Of a DNA stretch of 64,000 nt, positions 50,944 through 60,721 are shown in pieces. Source of the DNA: Flavobacteriaceae bacterium (GTDB taxonomy: Bacteria > Bacteroidota > Bacteroidia > Flavobacteriales > Flavobacteriaceae); assembly GCA_003443635.1 (NCBI GenBank), contig CP031964.1, positions 1,458,321 through 1,522,320 on the forward strand, in the 5' to 3' direction. The notes under the pieces were generated by a model. It ran no database searches. It was not told the origin of the DNA and was given only the letters and a program-made list of their open reading frames with translations. The translations under genes and the position numbers were made by a program. Each line of letters starts with the position of its first letter. Position 1 is the first letter of the stretch.

Positions 50944-51477
50944 TTATTGTACATCAAGCATTGCTCTAAGCTCTTTTATGCAATTCCTATTATTTGTCTT
51001 TACAGTTCCAATTGGCATTCCTAAGGTTTCTGATGCTTCTTTTTGTGTATATCCTTTAAGGTATAGAAGATCAATAATCTTTTTACATTTATCAGCCAAT
51101 TTACTTACAATTTTTCTGATGCCAATGGCATCTGTACTTCGATCTAAATTATCATTACTTTCAATTATATCTACGAAAAAATCGGAGTTTAGGTTTTTAT
51201 TTGAATCTTTAAATGTTTTAGACCTTATTTTATCTATGGCAGAATTACGAGCAATATTTAAAATCCATGTAAAAAAACGTCCTTTTTCAGGTGAATAACT
51301 ATCAGAATTATTCCAAGCTTTAATAAAAACATCTTGCATGATTTCTTCAGATATAGCTGTATCTTTCACTATATTAAAAATCACACCAAGCATACTTTCA
51401 TTATACATTTCATAAAGTGTTTGAAATGCTTTTTGATCTTTTTGCTTAAATTTTTCGACTAATATACTAATATCCAT
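50944..51477 (-). CDS. ECF-type RNA polymerase sigma factor (SigK-like)
   Basis: 177 residues. Region 2 (about 8-80: FQTLYEMYNESMLGVIFNIVKDTAISEEIMQDVFIKAWNNSDSYSPEKGRFFTWILNIARNSAIDKIR) and region 4 (about 120-172: LADKCKKIIDLLYLKGYTQKEASETLGMPIGTVKTNNRNCIKELRAML) are clear. The pairing with an RskA anti-sigma puts it in the SigK/RskA group. Three AAAACC-N16-CGTA sites nearby are its likely promoters: the DUF4331 operon and both RNA units. No such site lies ahead of the sigma gene itself, so autoregulation is not evident. Confidence 0.94.
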   Translation of the reverse strand: MDISILVEKFKQKDQKAFQTLYEMYNESMLGVIFNIVKDTAISEEIMQDVFIKAWNNSDSYSPEKGRFFTWILNIARNSAIDKIRSKTFKDSNKNLNSDFFVDIIESNDNLDRSTDAIGIRKIVSKLADKCKKIIDLLYLKGYTQKEASETLGMPIGTVKTNNRNCIKELRAMLDVQ

Positions 51478-51559
51478 AAAAAGAAGGAAGCTTTTAAAAA
51501 AGCTGAGTAAAGAAATAACTATTTTTTTTAAATAGCAATTACTTAAAGATTAAATTTAT

Positions 51560-51576
51560 TTACTTAATATAAGTAA
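51560..51576. repeat. Inverted repeat in the sigma/YceI gap
   Basis: TTACTTA-ATA-TAAGTAA, perfect 7-bp arms, 83 nt before the sigma ATG and 10 nt after the YceI stop. Possible operator for the sigma operon or a weak terminator stem. Confidence 0.4.
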
Positions 51577-51586
51577 GTGACTGATA

Positions 51587-52204
51587 TCAATTTTTTCTGA
51601 GATATGTACTTACTTCTATAGCTACTTCTTCCCAAGTTTTACTAACACCATCTTCACCTTTATGAAGATCAAAGCAAGCTTTATTTAAGGTTTCTAAGGC
51701 CTCTAAAGCATCCCATTCTTCAAGATTCATTATTCCTGTTAACTTTACACGTCTTCCTTCTGTAATACTTACCTCTAGTGGTAAGTCACCAGTTACACCA
51801 TTCATAGTAATAGAAGCTATATATTTTCCATTATTAACTTTTATGCTTCCTTTTAATAGAGAGGTGTTTAACATAGCTCCAAAGAAAAATGACTTTATTT
51901 TAGAATCCCTACCCACATCTTTAGTAAATAAGCTACTAACAGGAATAGAAAAACTCAAATTGTTTAATGCTTCTTCTGGCGATGCTCCAGCTTTATTATC
52001 AAAATTCAAGGTGTTAAATTCACCACCAACACCAACTTTGGCAGTTGTTTTATATGCAGTCCAAGTTACAGAAGTTGCTTCTGGTTTAACAACAAATTGT
52101 TCAATTTCTGTATTTGTAGTTTCGTCATTTTTTGTCTCTTTAGCATTCTTTTTACAAGAAAATGTAATGATGCTTAGTAAGATTAAAAAGGATATTTTTT
52201 TCAT
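51587..52204 (-). CDS. YceI-family lipoprotein
   Basis: 205 residues with a lipoprotein signal (ITFSC, Cys17) and a Thr/Glu-rich linker. The YceI lipocalin-like domain (about 40-203) shows FVVKPEATSVTWTAYKTTAKVGVGGEFNTLNF, LSFSIPVSSLFTKDVGRDSKIKSFFFG and LPLEVSITEGRRVKLTGIMNLEEWDALEALETLNKACFDLHKGEDG. YceI proteins bind isoprenoid-like lipids in a beta-barrel. It is transcribed toward the sigma gene, 109 nt away. Its link to the sigma system is only positional. Confidence 0.9.
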   Translation of the reverse strand: MKKISFLILLSIITFSCKKNAKETKNDETTNTEIEQFVVKPEATSVTWTAYKTTAKVGVGGEFNTLNFDNKAGASPEEALNNLSFSIPVSSLFTKDVGRDSKIKSFFFGAMLNTSLLKGSIKVNNGKYIASITMNGVTGDLPLEVSITEGRRVKLTGIMNLEEWDALEALETLNKACFDLHKGEDGVSKTWEEVAIEVSTYLRKN

Positions 52205-52251
52205 AATAATTTATTTTCTATGGTTAGAATATTTTGATTGGCAAATTACAA

Positions 52252-53466
52252 TTAATTAATCAATTTAGTAATAACTTGTGTTTCGTTATGTAATGTTTTA
52301 TGGACAGGACATTTATCTGCAATTTGTAACAAACGTTGTACTTGTTTATCATCTAAATCTCCTTCAAATTTAATTTCTCTATTAAAAGTATCTATTTTAG
52401 AAGAACTTTCGTCACAAGCTTCGCAATCTAGAGCGTGTGTTTTACCATAACTAGTATGTACTTGTACATTTTTCACATTCCATCCTTTACGTTTCGCATA
52501 CATTTGTATGGTCATAGCTGTACAAGCAGAAAGTCCAGCGGAAACAAATTCATAAGGAGAGGGGCCAAAATCGTTACCTCCAAAACTAATAGGTTCATCG
52601 GCAATGATATAATGACTACCTACTTTCATTTGTGTGGTAAACCCATCATCTGCATTTAAACTCGCAACAACTTGATGTTTAGATTTTAAAATTTCTTGCT
52701 CTGGAATATCTATATAACGTTTTGCCCATCCAGAAATTACATCTCCAACATAAGCAGAATCTTTTTTATTAGTTAATAAATGATCAGCACCATCCAGAGA
52801 AACAAAACTTTTTGGATGATGAGCAGAAACATATATTTCTTCAGCATTATTAACGCCTACTGTAGTATCTTGAGGTGAGTGCATTACCAGTAAGGCTTTC
52901 TTTAAATTTTTTGCAACTTCAGGAAGAGATTTAGTTTCTAAATCATCTACAAATTGCTTTTTTATAGTAAAATCACGACCACTCAAGTTTACAACGGCTA
53001 ATCCGTTAGATTTTATTTCGTCTAAACTACTACTTAATAAATGTTGAACATGTTTAGGGTTTGAAGGCGCACCTACTGTAGCTACTGCTTTGATCGAATC
53101 TAATTGTGAAGCTGCGAAAATGGAAGCAGCGCCACCTAAGGAGTGACCAATAATAAGCGTTGGAGCTAGATAGTTCTCTTCTAGATATTTTGAAGCACTA
53201 ATTAAATCTTCAACATTTCCTGAGAAATTAGTATCGGCAAAATCACCATCACTTTCTCCTAAACCAGTAAAATCAAATCGTAACACTCCAAAACCATTGC
53301 TTGTTAAAGCACGACTTATATTTTTTACAGCAGATAAATTTTTATTACATGTAAAACAATGTGCAAATATTACAAAGTTATGCGCTTGCTGTTCGGCAGG
53401 AAGTTCTAAGCGACCAGATAGTTGTTGTCCTTCACGATTTAAAAATGATACTTTTTTTAAACTCAT
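52252..53466 (-). CDS. Alpha/beta hydrolase fused to an OsmC domain
   Basis: 404 residues from the ATG at 53466. An upstream ATG at 53502 gives an atypical leader and is rejected; members begin MSLKKVSF or similar. Residues 1-250 are an alpha/beta hydrolase with FAHCFTCNKN, the nucleophile elbow GHSLGGAAS, and a late ADHLL His. Residues about 270-404 are an OsmC domain with the redox cysteines in SAGLSACTAMTIQMY and IADKCPVHKTL. OsmC proteins reduce organic hydroperoxides, so the fusion may couple ester or peroxide handling in the cytoplasm. The domain order is known for a Bacteroidota/Proteobacteria group. Confidence 0.92.
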   Translation of the reverse strand: MSLKKVSFLNREGQQLSGRLELPAEQQAHNFVIFAHCFTCNKNLSAVKNISRALTSNGFGVLRFDFTGLGESDGDFADTNFSGNVEDLISASKYLEENYLAPTLIIGHSLGGAASIFAASQLDSIKAVATVGAPSNPKHVQHLLSSSLDEIKSNGLAVVNLSGRDFTIKKQFVDDLETKSLPEVAKNLKKALLVMHSPQDTTVGVNNAEEIYVSAHHPKSFVSLDGADHLLTNKKDSAYVGDVISGWAKRYIDIPEQEILKSKHQVVASLNADDGFTTQMKVGSHYIIADEPISFGGNDFGPSPYEFVSAGLSACTAMTIQMYAKRKGWNVKNVQVHTSYGKTHALDCEACDESSSKIDTFNREIKFEGDLDDKQVQRLLQIADKCPVHKTLHNETQVITKLIN

Positions 53467-53564
53467 AAGTTTTGGATTTTTGTTTAAGTCGAAAATAACC
53501 AATATTACTTTCTAATTAATAAACGATATAATGATATTTTTAGAGAGATAAATGTGATAGTATT

Positions 53565-54641
53565 TTATTTATCTACAGCATAATCATCACCATAATATTT
53601 GCTTGTAATTCCTGTATGAAATTTTATTGCAGATATAGGCTTATATTTTACGGGAGTCAAACCTGGTAATACTTCTAATATCTCATCTTCCCAAAGATAA
53701 ATCGCCATAGGAATAGTGATTCTAGATTTGTTTAATAAATTAGCTTCTTTTGGTTTGCTTACTCTATGTGTAGTAGAGGGTAAACGATCATTTGTAATAC
53801 GTTGCATATAATCTCCAGTATTAAGAATGATAGTTCCTGGGTCTGGATTTAATCGTATCCATTTACCATTTGCACGATTATATACTTGTAAACCATCGAC
53901 ACTTTGAGCTGGCAGAATGGTAAATAAATCAATATCTTCATGACCTAGCATTCTTCCAGCTCCAGAAGCATCATCTTCTTTGCTTACAGCTGGATAATAA
54001 TTAAGTCTGAATCCAAAATTTGTTGCAGATAATTTTTCGTCATATAAATGAGTATAACAACCTAAATAGCTTAAAATACTCTGCATAATAGGTAAAATTA
54101 ATTTTTCATGAGACTGCACTACTTGTCGAAATACAGGTTCAAAATTGGGTTTAGGCCAATAATCGGATTCGTTATAATTTGAATTGTCAGGTAAATCAAA
54201 AGCACGCCTGCAAAATACCCAGCCTTCTACTAAATCTGGATGAATTTTTGTGGTTTCTTTTATAGGAAAATAACCTTGATTAACAGATCCATGACGTTGA
54301 GCTTCGTAAGCCATACGTTCTTTAAGAGATACGGTTTTAAATAACTCTTCAACTTTGCTTTCTGCTAAGTTATATAACTCGGTTTCTACCCCGTGCCCTG
54401 ATAAAACAGCAAAACCTATTTCTTCAAGAGCGCTCCCAAGTTTTTTTGCAAATGCTTTTTTCCCTTCTTCACCACCTTCAAAAAACTCACGCATATCACA
54501 AGTCTGAATTACAAAATCCTCGTCAAATTGATCTACAGTTTCATTTTCTACTAAACCATATTCATGATCTTTATTAACACCTTCATATTTGTTAAACTCT
54601 TGATTAATAGCATGAATTCCATCTTCTTTATTTTTAGCCAT
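53565..54641 (-). CDS. Isopenicillin N synthase-family 2OG/Fe(II) oxygenase
   Basis: 358 residues. The N-terminal DIOX_N-like part (about 40-165) includes AFAKKLGSALEEIGFAVLSGHGV and SVNQGYFPIKETTKIHPDLVEGWVFCRRAFDLP. The catalytic jelly-roll (about 200-320) holds the iron triad in GHEDIDLFTILP (His and Asp) and THRVSKP (distal His and the Arg-x-Ser 2-oxoglutarate site). The reaction needs Fe(II), O2 and probably 2-oxoglutarate; the substrate is unknown. It forms a three-gene run with an NSS transporter (48 nt) and a VOC-cupin protein on the same strand, suggesting a pathway for an amine or amino-acid-like molecule. Confidence 0.88.
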   Translation of the reverse strand: MAKNKEDGIHAINQEFNKYEGVNKDHEYGLVENETVDQFDEDFVIQTCDMREFFEGGEEGKKAFAKKLGSALEEIGFAVLSGHGVETELYNLAESKVEELFKTVSLKERMAYEAQRHGSVNQGYFPIKETTKIHPDLVEGWVFCRRAFDLPDNSNYNESDYWPKPNFEPVFRQVVQSHEKLILPIMQSILSYLGCYTHLYDEKLSATNFGFRLNYYPAVSKEDDASGAGRMLGHEDIDLFTILPAQSVDGLQVYNRANGKWIRLNPDPGTIILNTGDYMQRITNDRLPSTTHRVSKPKEANLLNKSRITIPMAIYLWEDEILEVLPGLTPVKYKPISAIKFHTGITSKYYGDDYAVDK

Positions 54642-54689
54642 TGTATTCTATATTTTATGCTTAAAAATACGCAGAAAAATTAAAAAATA

Positions 54690-55985
54690 TTATATACTAT
54701 TATAAATATACCCTATAAGAACAGTGAGTAATGTTACTGGTACAACCCACCGTAACCAGAACGTAAAGAAAAAAGCACGCTTACTATTAGGGTTGTTAAA
54801 TAATTTTTTGATATAAATACTACGTTTAGTTCCCCACCATATCCCTATAATTGCTAGCATGCTACCAAATACCTGCATCCCAGATCCAAAAACAAGATCT
54901 AAAACTCCTATAATGTTTGGATATAAAGCACTTGGAAAAGCTAATATAAGTTGTAAAATACCAAAGCTTATTATCAATTTCTTTTTTGAAATTTTAAGCT
55001 CCGAAAGACTACTTATTGGAACTTGAAAAGATGCCACTAAAGATAAAAATGCGACAAGGCTTAGTGATACTAAAAATAAAGAGCCTACCCATCTTCCTCC
55101 TGGTAAATTGGTAAACAATTCTGGGAAAGTATTAAAAATAAGAGAAGGACCAGCATCCATTTTCATTCCTAATACAAGGATACTAGGAACTAAAAATAAG
55201 CTTACCAAAAGCGAAGATCCTAAATCTCCTAAACAAGTAAGTATTGCAATTTTTGGAATTTCTTTAGTTTTAGAAATATAAGATGCATAAACTACAACAA
55301 AAGTCCCTCCTAATCCTATTGAGAAAAATGCTTGCCCTAATGCTGCAAAAATTTCAGTAGAACCAATTGCTGTAAAATCTGGAGATAAGAACTGCTTAAC
55401 ACGATCTAGAGCTCCAGGCATTAGCCATGCATGAATTATCATATATAAAATAGATAATAAGAAGAAAGGCATAATAATTTTCGAAATTTTTTCAATTCCA
55501 TTTTTTAATCCTTTATAGGATGTAAATAGTGCTGCTATAATGAGTAAAATAGTGAGTCCATATTGAATTACCCCATTACTTAACAATTGTTGAAAATATG
55601 GATTAGCTTCATTAGAAAACCCTTTGATGACTGAAAAACCAGCACTAAAAAACACGTTTGCAACCACCACGGCATAATAAGATCCAGCTATAGTTACAAC
55701 AGTTATTAATAAATAACCTAATATAACTCCAAGGCGTCCTTTAAAAAGAGATTTGTATGCATTTAGTGTTCCTGTACCAATATGTTTTCCTAAAGACATT
55801 TCGGTAAGTAGGGCAGGGAACGCTAATAATATAGTAAAAATTAAATAAATAAGAAGAAAAGCACTGCCGCCATAGGCTCCCATCATATATGGAAATCGCC
55901 AGATATTACCTAAACCCACAGCAACACCAATCATGGTTAGTATTGCTCCTAAATTAGAAGAATACTGGTTTTTATTATTTGTCAT
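54690..55985 (-). CDS. Sodium-dependent transporter of the NSS (SLC6/LeuT) family
   Basis: 431 residues with 11 to 12 hydrophobic segments. The first span holds the NSS signature MIGVAVGLGNIWRFPYMMGAYGG (sodium and substrate contacts), followed by the LLTEMSLGKH loop and GLGGTFVVVYASY near span 6. Bacterial NSS proteins import amino acids or amines with sodium. The gene overlaps the cupin gene by 4 bases at its start and precedes the oxygenase gene. Substrate class is known from family; the exact compound is not. Confidence 0.93.
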   Translation of the reverse strand: MTNNKNQYSSNLGAILTMIGVAVGLGNIWRFPYMMGAYGGSAFLLIYLIFTILLAFPALLTEMSLGKHIGTGTLNAYKSLFKGRLGVILGYLLITVVTIAGSYYAVVVANVFFSAGFSVIKGFSNEANPYFQQLLSNGVIQYGLTILLIIAALFTSYKGLKNGIEKISKIIMPFFLLSILYMIIHAWLMPGALDRVKQFLSPDFTAIGSTEIFAALGQAFFSIGLGGTFVVVYASYISKTKEIPKIAILTCLGDLGSSLLVSLFLVPSILVLGMKMDAGPSLIFNTFPELFTNLPGGRWVGSLFLVSLSLVAFLSLVASFQVPISSLSELKISKKKLIISFGILQLILAFPSALYPNIIGVLDLVFGSGMQVFGSMLAIIGIWWGTKRSIYIKKLFNNPNSKRAFFFTFWLRWVVPVTLLTVLIGYIYNSI

Positions 55986-57076
55986 ATATGGTGAGTAGTT
56001 TTAAATGTTCCAGGTAATGACACTTCTAATAATTCTAAATCTTTTGAATAATTGGTCATTTGATATTTCATATTTGGCGGAATCACAAAAGCATCTCCTT
56101 TTTGAAGTTTTTGTTCTTGGCGATTTTCGGCAAGCAAATTTAAATTACCTTTCATAACAAAGGTAAAAAGAATATCAGCATCATGGCTTATAACTTGCTT
56201 TGTTGGATTTGTAGTTAGTGCTCTTGCAATATGAACTGAAGCAACATTATTTGTAGCAGAATTAATCTCTGTTTCCCTATATTCAAAACCATCGATTCTC
56301 CATTTGTTCCACTCAGATTCTTCAAGCTGATGACGACAAAACGTTTGACCCTGAAATTTTCTTTCTGGCCTGAATTCTTTAGTAGGTAGCCTCATATCAT
56401 GATCAATAGTAGTCATATGCTCTGCAGGAACACCAATTTCAATAACTTCTAAATTGTCAGAGGATTCTAGAACACGATGCCTTATTTCAGGAGGTTGTGT
56501 AACACAATCTCCAGCTTTTAAAATAAATGGAGGTCCTTGATCTTCATAAACTAATTTCACCCAACCTTTATAACAAAATATGAGTTGAAATCCTATGGTA
56601 TGATAGTGTACAACATCTGGTACTGGACCACCATTTGGAATATTAATATGAGATGCAATAATACTTCCTCCTAAGCGATCAGGAATAAGGTCTCGATAAA
56701 GCATACCTGCCCTTCCAACGACCCATGGATCGTTATTTGTTAATTTACGTACTTCAAATTTGTGCTGTGTTTGTGGTGTATGTAGCTGATACGTTTTAGG
56801 TAAAAGTTTAATAATTGTACCGTTAGGTGCAATTAAATCAGTGTTAGAAAATTTCTCAGGTGTATCTGTTAATAAATGTAACGTTGGTGGATTACAATTA
56901 GCATTTTTATCTATATAAATTTGTTGCCCAAAACCTGACATAATTGCAACTGCTGGATCATCTGATGGAAATATTTGATTTAGCTGAAAACCTAAATTTG
57001 TAAAATATACTATATCCTTTGTAAGATCTTGACTAGGTAATACAAGTTGAGTTTGGGTATAGTTTTGCTTACTCAC
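55982..57076 (-). CDS. VOC-like domain plus two cupin domains
   Basis: 364 residues. Residues about 5-110 read as a VOC/glyoxalase-like module (LVLPSQDLTKDIVYFTNLGFQLNQIFPSDDPAVAIMSGFGQQIYI). Two cupin domains follow: the first at about 145-240 (VVHYHTIGFQLIFCYKGWVKLVYEDQGPPFILKAGDCVTQPPEIRHRVL), the second at about 275-360 (ILFTFVMKGNLNLLAENRQEQKLQKGDAFVIPPNMKYQM). The first keeps the metal-binding His pattern; the second lacks the first His pair. It overlaps the transporter gene by 4 bases. It may be a dioxygenase or isomerase acting on the transported compound. Confidence 0.82.
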   Translation of the reverse strand: MSKQNYTQTQLVLPSQDLTKDIVYFTNLGFQLNQIFPSDDPAVAIMSGFGQQIYIDKNANCNPPTLHLLTDTPEKFSNTDLIAPNGTIIKLLPKTYQLHTPQTQHKFEVRKLTNNDPWVVGRAGMLYRDLIPDRLGGSIIASHINIPNGGPVPDVVHYHTIGFQLIFCYKGWVKLVYEDQGPPFILKAGDCVTQPPEIRHRVLESSDNLEVIEIGVPAEHMTTIDHDMRLPTKEFRPERKFQGQTFCRHQLEESEWNKWRIDGFEYRETEINSATNNVASVHIARALTTNPTKQVISHDADILFTFVMKGNLNLLAENRQEQKLQKGDAFVIPPNMKYQMTNYSKDLELLEVSLPGTFKTTHHI

Positions 57077-57160
57077 GTTTTATTTTAAATCGAAGATACA
57101 AAAAAAGGGATTAGATTATCTATATCTAAATATGTTTGTATCTGGTTTGCTGAGCGGAGT

Positions 57161-57325
57161 TTAATTTTGTGTAAACTTATTAAATTCGTTAATACTGTAC
57201 GCTTTCATGAAATCTTCCTCATCTATTGTATTCCTTTCATTAGAATTATAATCCATTAATATTTTCCACTTATTGTTTTCCTTTATGAAAAGCACATGAA
57301 ACCTCGAATAGTAGTAATTATATTT
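57161..57325 (-). pseudogene. C-terminal remnant of a SnoaL/NTF2-like gene
   Basis: An open frame of 54 codons on the minus strand, between a stop at 57326-57328 and the stop at 57161-57163, has no usable start near its beginning. Its translation is protein-like and reads as the end of a small SnoaL/NTF2-type domain: YSRFHVLFIKENNKWKILMD, then NTIDEEDFMKAYSINEFNKF. Nothing recognisable precedes it in any frame. I take it as the surviving 3' end of a decayed gene. The remaining bases of the 426-bp gap (57077-57502) hold only the terminator at 57443-57485. Confidence 0.5.
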
Positions 57326-57442
57326 TTACTAAAATAGCAAAAAGGAAAGAATTAATTTATTGTTTGGCCCTAAGGAATTTAGAGCAGGGGCTTAAAAGTA
57401 ATAGACTAATAATATGTAGAACTAATTTATTAAATATCATGT

Positions 57443-57485
57443 CTAATGAAAAACGCTCTGAATATTTCAGAGCGTTTTTCATTAG
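57443..57485. terminator. Strong bidirectional terminator after the Asp-box protein gene
   Basis: A perfect 20-bp stem: 57443-57462 pairs with 57466-57485 around a 3-base loop, with A/T runs within the stem giving U-tracts in both directions. It lies 17 nt after the stop at 57503. Confidence 0.9.
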
Positions 57486-57502
57486 TTGCTTAAATTTTAC
57501 AT

Positions 57503-60500
57503 TTAATCAATCTTAAAAGATTCAACTTCTTTAAAAGGGGATAAGTTTAATTGCTCCATTTCATTTTGATATCCTTTCCATTCATCATTAAAGAAACTGT
57601 TAGTTTTATCTAAAGCATCTTTTAAAGCATCTTTTGCATGTTGCATTAAAGTATTTTCTGTTGAAGTTAGTCCATTCTTTCTTGTAGCTATATATCTAGC
57701 AGCCCCTCCAATACGTTGCATTACTGTTACTTCTGGGTTTCGAGTAATCCCTTGGCGACGATCTACTTTCCCTAGATAAATTGCCACTACAGAATCAATT
57801 TTCTTAACAATATCCTTTGAAGCTTTGATCTGATTTTTATATTTCTTTTTATCAAGCTTAGCTAATGTTGAACTATACTGGGTAGCTATATTTTTACTTT
57901 CTACCAATTGCTTTACAGCATCAGCAGCAGTTTGTGTAAGTTCCTGTATATTTTTGGAAGCTGTATATACTTCATTAATAGAGCTTATAGATACGTTTAA
58001 ACGTGGATCACTTTTTACAGAAATTGTTTGTTCTGAAGTTTGATCTCCATAAGTCATTACTAATTTATAATTACCTGGCTTAACCTGAACTCCTCTCGGT
58101 TCATTTCTTCTAGGTCTGATAGTACGAGAAGGCCTATCTCCTCCTTTTTCGTCCATAAACCAAGTTAACTTATGTATCCCTGTTTCTTTTGGAGTTTTAC
58201 GTTTTAAGGTTCGGATTAAACGATCTCCATCATATACTTTTAAAGATAGAGAATCCCATTTAATTACATTCTTGTTTTCTTCTTCAGAAGCATTATCTTC
58301 ATCCTCTTTTTTCTCATCTTTAGTTTTAGCATCTTTTTTCTTCTTATCTACTTTCACATAATAAGAAATGATAGCTCCACTGCCTCTATTTTTACCATTA
58401 TAAAGTGCATCTGCTCCAAAACGACTTCCAGTTGGTTGTTGATAAGCTGCCTGATATGCGGTTGGAGGTGAAAATAAGTTTAATTTATTTTTAGTAATAC
58501 TACTGTTTTTAGCAATAGCTCTTAAAGGTCTAATGTCATCTAATATCCATGCAGCACGACCAAAAGTTCCTATTACTAAATCGTGTTCACGTGGATGAAT
58601 CACTAGATCTTTTACAGAAACAGTTGGAAACCCTTCTGTCCATTTTGTCCATTTTTTACCAGCATTTATAGATATATACAAACCATCGTCAGTTCCTAAA
58701 AACATTAAATTTGGCTCTTCTATATCTTCTACAATAGCTAAAGCATAACTTTCTGCATCCGTTGCGTCAACAATTCGCTCCCATGTTTTGCCATAGTTTT
58801 TTGTTCTAAAGGCATAAGGTGTAAAATTAAATCGTCTGTAATCGTTAGCAACTAATAATGCTTCTCCTTTATTCTTGTTAGAAGCTTTTATTTGAGTGAT
58901 CCAACTTCCTTTTGGGAGTTCTTTAATGTTTTTTGAAACATCTGTCCAAGTATTACCTCCATTTATGGTATAGTGTACACGCCCGTCATCTGTTGCTGCC
59001 CAAAGCATATTTTTTTCTACAACTGACGGTTCAATAACTAAAATTGTAGTATGATTTTCGGCGCCTGTGGCATCTAAAGTAAGGCCTCCGCTTTCGCTTT
59101 GCTTTTGTTTTTCTGGATCGTTAGTTGTTAAATCTGGAGAAATTACTTCCCAAGTTAACCCTTTATCTTTTGATTTATGTACAAACTGACTTCCGAAGTA
59201 AATTGTACTATTATCAAACGGATCAATGTTTATTGCAGAATTCCAATTAAAGCGTAATACAACATTAGGATCTTTATGAGTTGGTTTTACACCAAAATTA
59301 TTTCCAGTTTGCCAATCATATCGAGATACATTTCCTTGCTGACTCATTGACCAACCGTAACGAGAATCATCTTTGTCTGGCACCACATCAAACCCATCTC
59401 CAAAAGAGATTTCTTGCCAATATGAATTTCTTATTCCCTGAGCTTTCCATACATAAGCTGGACCTCTCCAAGAACCATTATCTTGCATCCCGCCATATAC
59501 ATTATAAGGATATTCATTATCTACATTTATATGATAAAACTGAGCAACAGGAATATTACCTACAAAACGCCAGGTTTTTCCACCATCTTTTGTAATATTC
59601 ACACCTCCATCGTTTCCGTCTATCATGAATTGACCATTGTCTGGATGAATCCACCAAGCATGGTGATCTGGATGCACACCATTATCTGCATTATAAGCAG
59701 GCATTAGTTGAGAGAAGTTTTTCCCACCATCTTCACTTACATTAACATAAGTAAATACAGAGAATACACGGTTTTCGTTTTGAGGGTCTACATGGATATC
59801 TGAATAATAAAAAGGCCTGTTGCCAATATCGTTCTTATCGTTTACCTTACGCCATTTAAAACCACCATCTTCACTTTTATAAAGGGCATTTTTTTTAGAT
59901 TCTACTAAAGCATATATAATGTTGGGTTTATTTGGAGCGATAGCGATACCTATTCTACCAAGGTTTCCTTTAGGAAATCCATCTTTTTCGTTTATTCTTT
60001 TCCATGTCTTACCACCATCGTGAGTAATATGTAAACCAGAACCTTTTCCTCCAGAATTAAAAAACCAAGGATCTCGTTTATGCTCCCACATTGCTGCTAT
60101 TATTTTATTTGGATTTTTAGGATCCATAACCATATCTGCAGCACCAGTTTTATTATTTATATAAAGAATTTTATTCCAAGTTTTTCCACCATCTTCAGTT
60201 TTAAATACGCCTCTTTCTGGATGTTCACCCCATGGAGATCCGATTGCTGCTACATAAACAACATCAGGATTTGTAGGATCGATAATAACGCGATGAATAT
60301 TTCGAGTTTTCTCTAGTCCCATTGCAGTCCAGCTTTTACCACCATCTAAAGATTTATAAATACCATAACCGCCATTTAAACTGTTTCTAGGGTTTCCTTC
60401 TCCAGTACCAACCCAAATCACACTAGGGTTTGATTGTTGTATAGCAACTGCACCGATAGAAGCCGTTACTTCTTTTTCAAAAATCGGATCCCATTTTATA

Positions 60501-60721
60501 CCTCCAGAAGTAGATTTCCATAAGCCTCCAGAAGCTGTACCTACATACATTACATCAGGATTGCTATTTACAACATCAATAGAAGTAACACGTCCAGACA
60601 TTCCTCCAGGACCAATACTTCGAGGCTTCATATCCTTTACTAAATCCATTGAAAACTCTTGTGCAGAAAGCAATGTAATGCTGAATAGCATCACAAGAAA
60701 AGTAACTTTTTTTATCATCAT
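57503..60721 (-). CDS. Large secreted Asp-box (BNR/sortilin-like) propeller protein
   Basis: 1072 residues with a signal peptide (about 1-20, ending LLSAQ). Eleven Asp-box motifs of the S/T-x-D-G-G-x-x-W type recur between about 60 and 700 (for example SLDGGKSW, TEDGGKTW, THDGGKTW, SKDKGLTW, TINGGNTW), forming one or two beta-propellers as in the VPS10/sortilin and sialidase superfamilies. A highly charged Lys/Glu/Asp linker (about 795-825) separates a C-terminal helical region. There are two possible ATGs at the start. No glycosidase active site is recognised; many Bacteroidota homologues are labelled glycosyl hydrolase without proof. A surface binding or protease role is possible. Confidence 0.88.
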   Translation of the reverse strand: MMIKKVTFLVMLFSITLLSAQEFSMDLVKDMKPRSIGPGGMSGRVTSIDVVNSNPDVMYVGTASGGLWKSTSGGIKWDPIFEKEVTASIGAVAIQQSNPSVIWVGTGEGNPRNSLNGGYGIYKSLDGGKSWTAMGLEKTRNIHRVIIDPTNPDVVYVAAIGSPWGEHPERGVFKTEDGGKTWNKILYINNKTGAADMVMDPKNPNKIIAAMWEHKRDPWFFNSGGKGSGLHITHDGGKTWKRINEKDGFPKGNLGRIGIAIAPNKPNIIYALVESKKNALYKSEDGGFKWRKVNDKNDIGNRPFYYSDIHVDPQNENRVFSVFTYVNVSEDGGKNFSQLMPAYNADNGVHPDHHAWWIHPDNGQFMIDGNDGGVNITKDGGKTWRFVGNIPVAQFYHINVDNEYPYNVYGGMQDNGSWRGPAYVWKAQGIRNSYWQEISFGDGFDVVPDKDDSRYGWSMSQQGNVSRYDWQTGNNFGVKPTHKDPNVVLRFNWNSAINIDPFDNSTIYFGSQFVHKSKDKGLTWEVISPDLTTNDPEKQKQSESGGLTLDATGAENHTTILVIEPSVVEKNMLWAATDDGRVHYTINGGNTWTDVSKNIKELPKGSWITQIKASNKNKGEALLVANDYRRFNFTPYAFRTKNYGKTWERIVDATDAESYALAIVEDIEEPNLMFLGTDDGLYISINAGKKWTKWTEGFPTVSVKDLVIHPREHDLVIGTFGRAAWILDDIRPLRAIAKNSSITKNKLNLFSPPTAYQAAYQQPTGSRFGADALYNGKNRGSGAIISYYVKVDKKKKDAKTKDEKKEDEDNASEEENKNVIKWDSLSLKVYDGDRLIRTLKRKTPKETGIHKLTWFMDEKGGDRPSRTIRPRRNEPRGVQVKPGNYKLVMTYGDQTSEQTISVKSDPRLNVSISSINEVYTASKNIQELTQTAADAVKQLVESKNIATQYSSTLAKLDKKKYKNQIKASKDIVKKIDSVVAIYLGKVDRRQGITRNPEVTVMQRIGGAARYIATRKNGLTSTENTLMQHAKDALKDALDKTNSFFNDEWKGYQNEMEQLNLSPFKEVESFKID

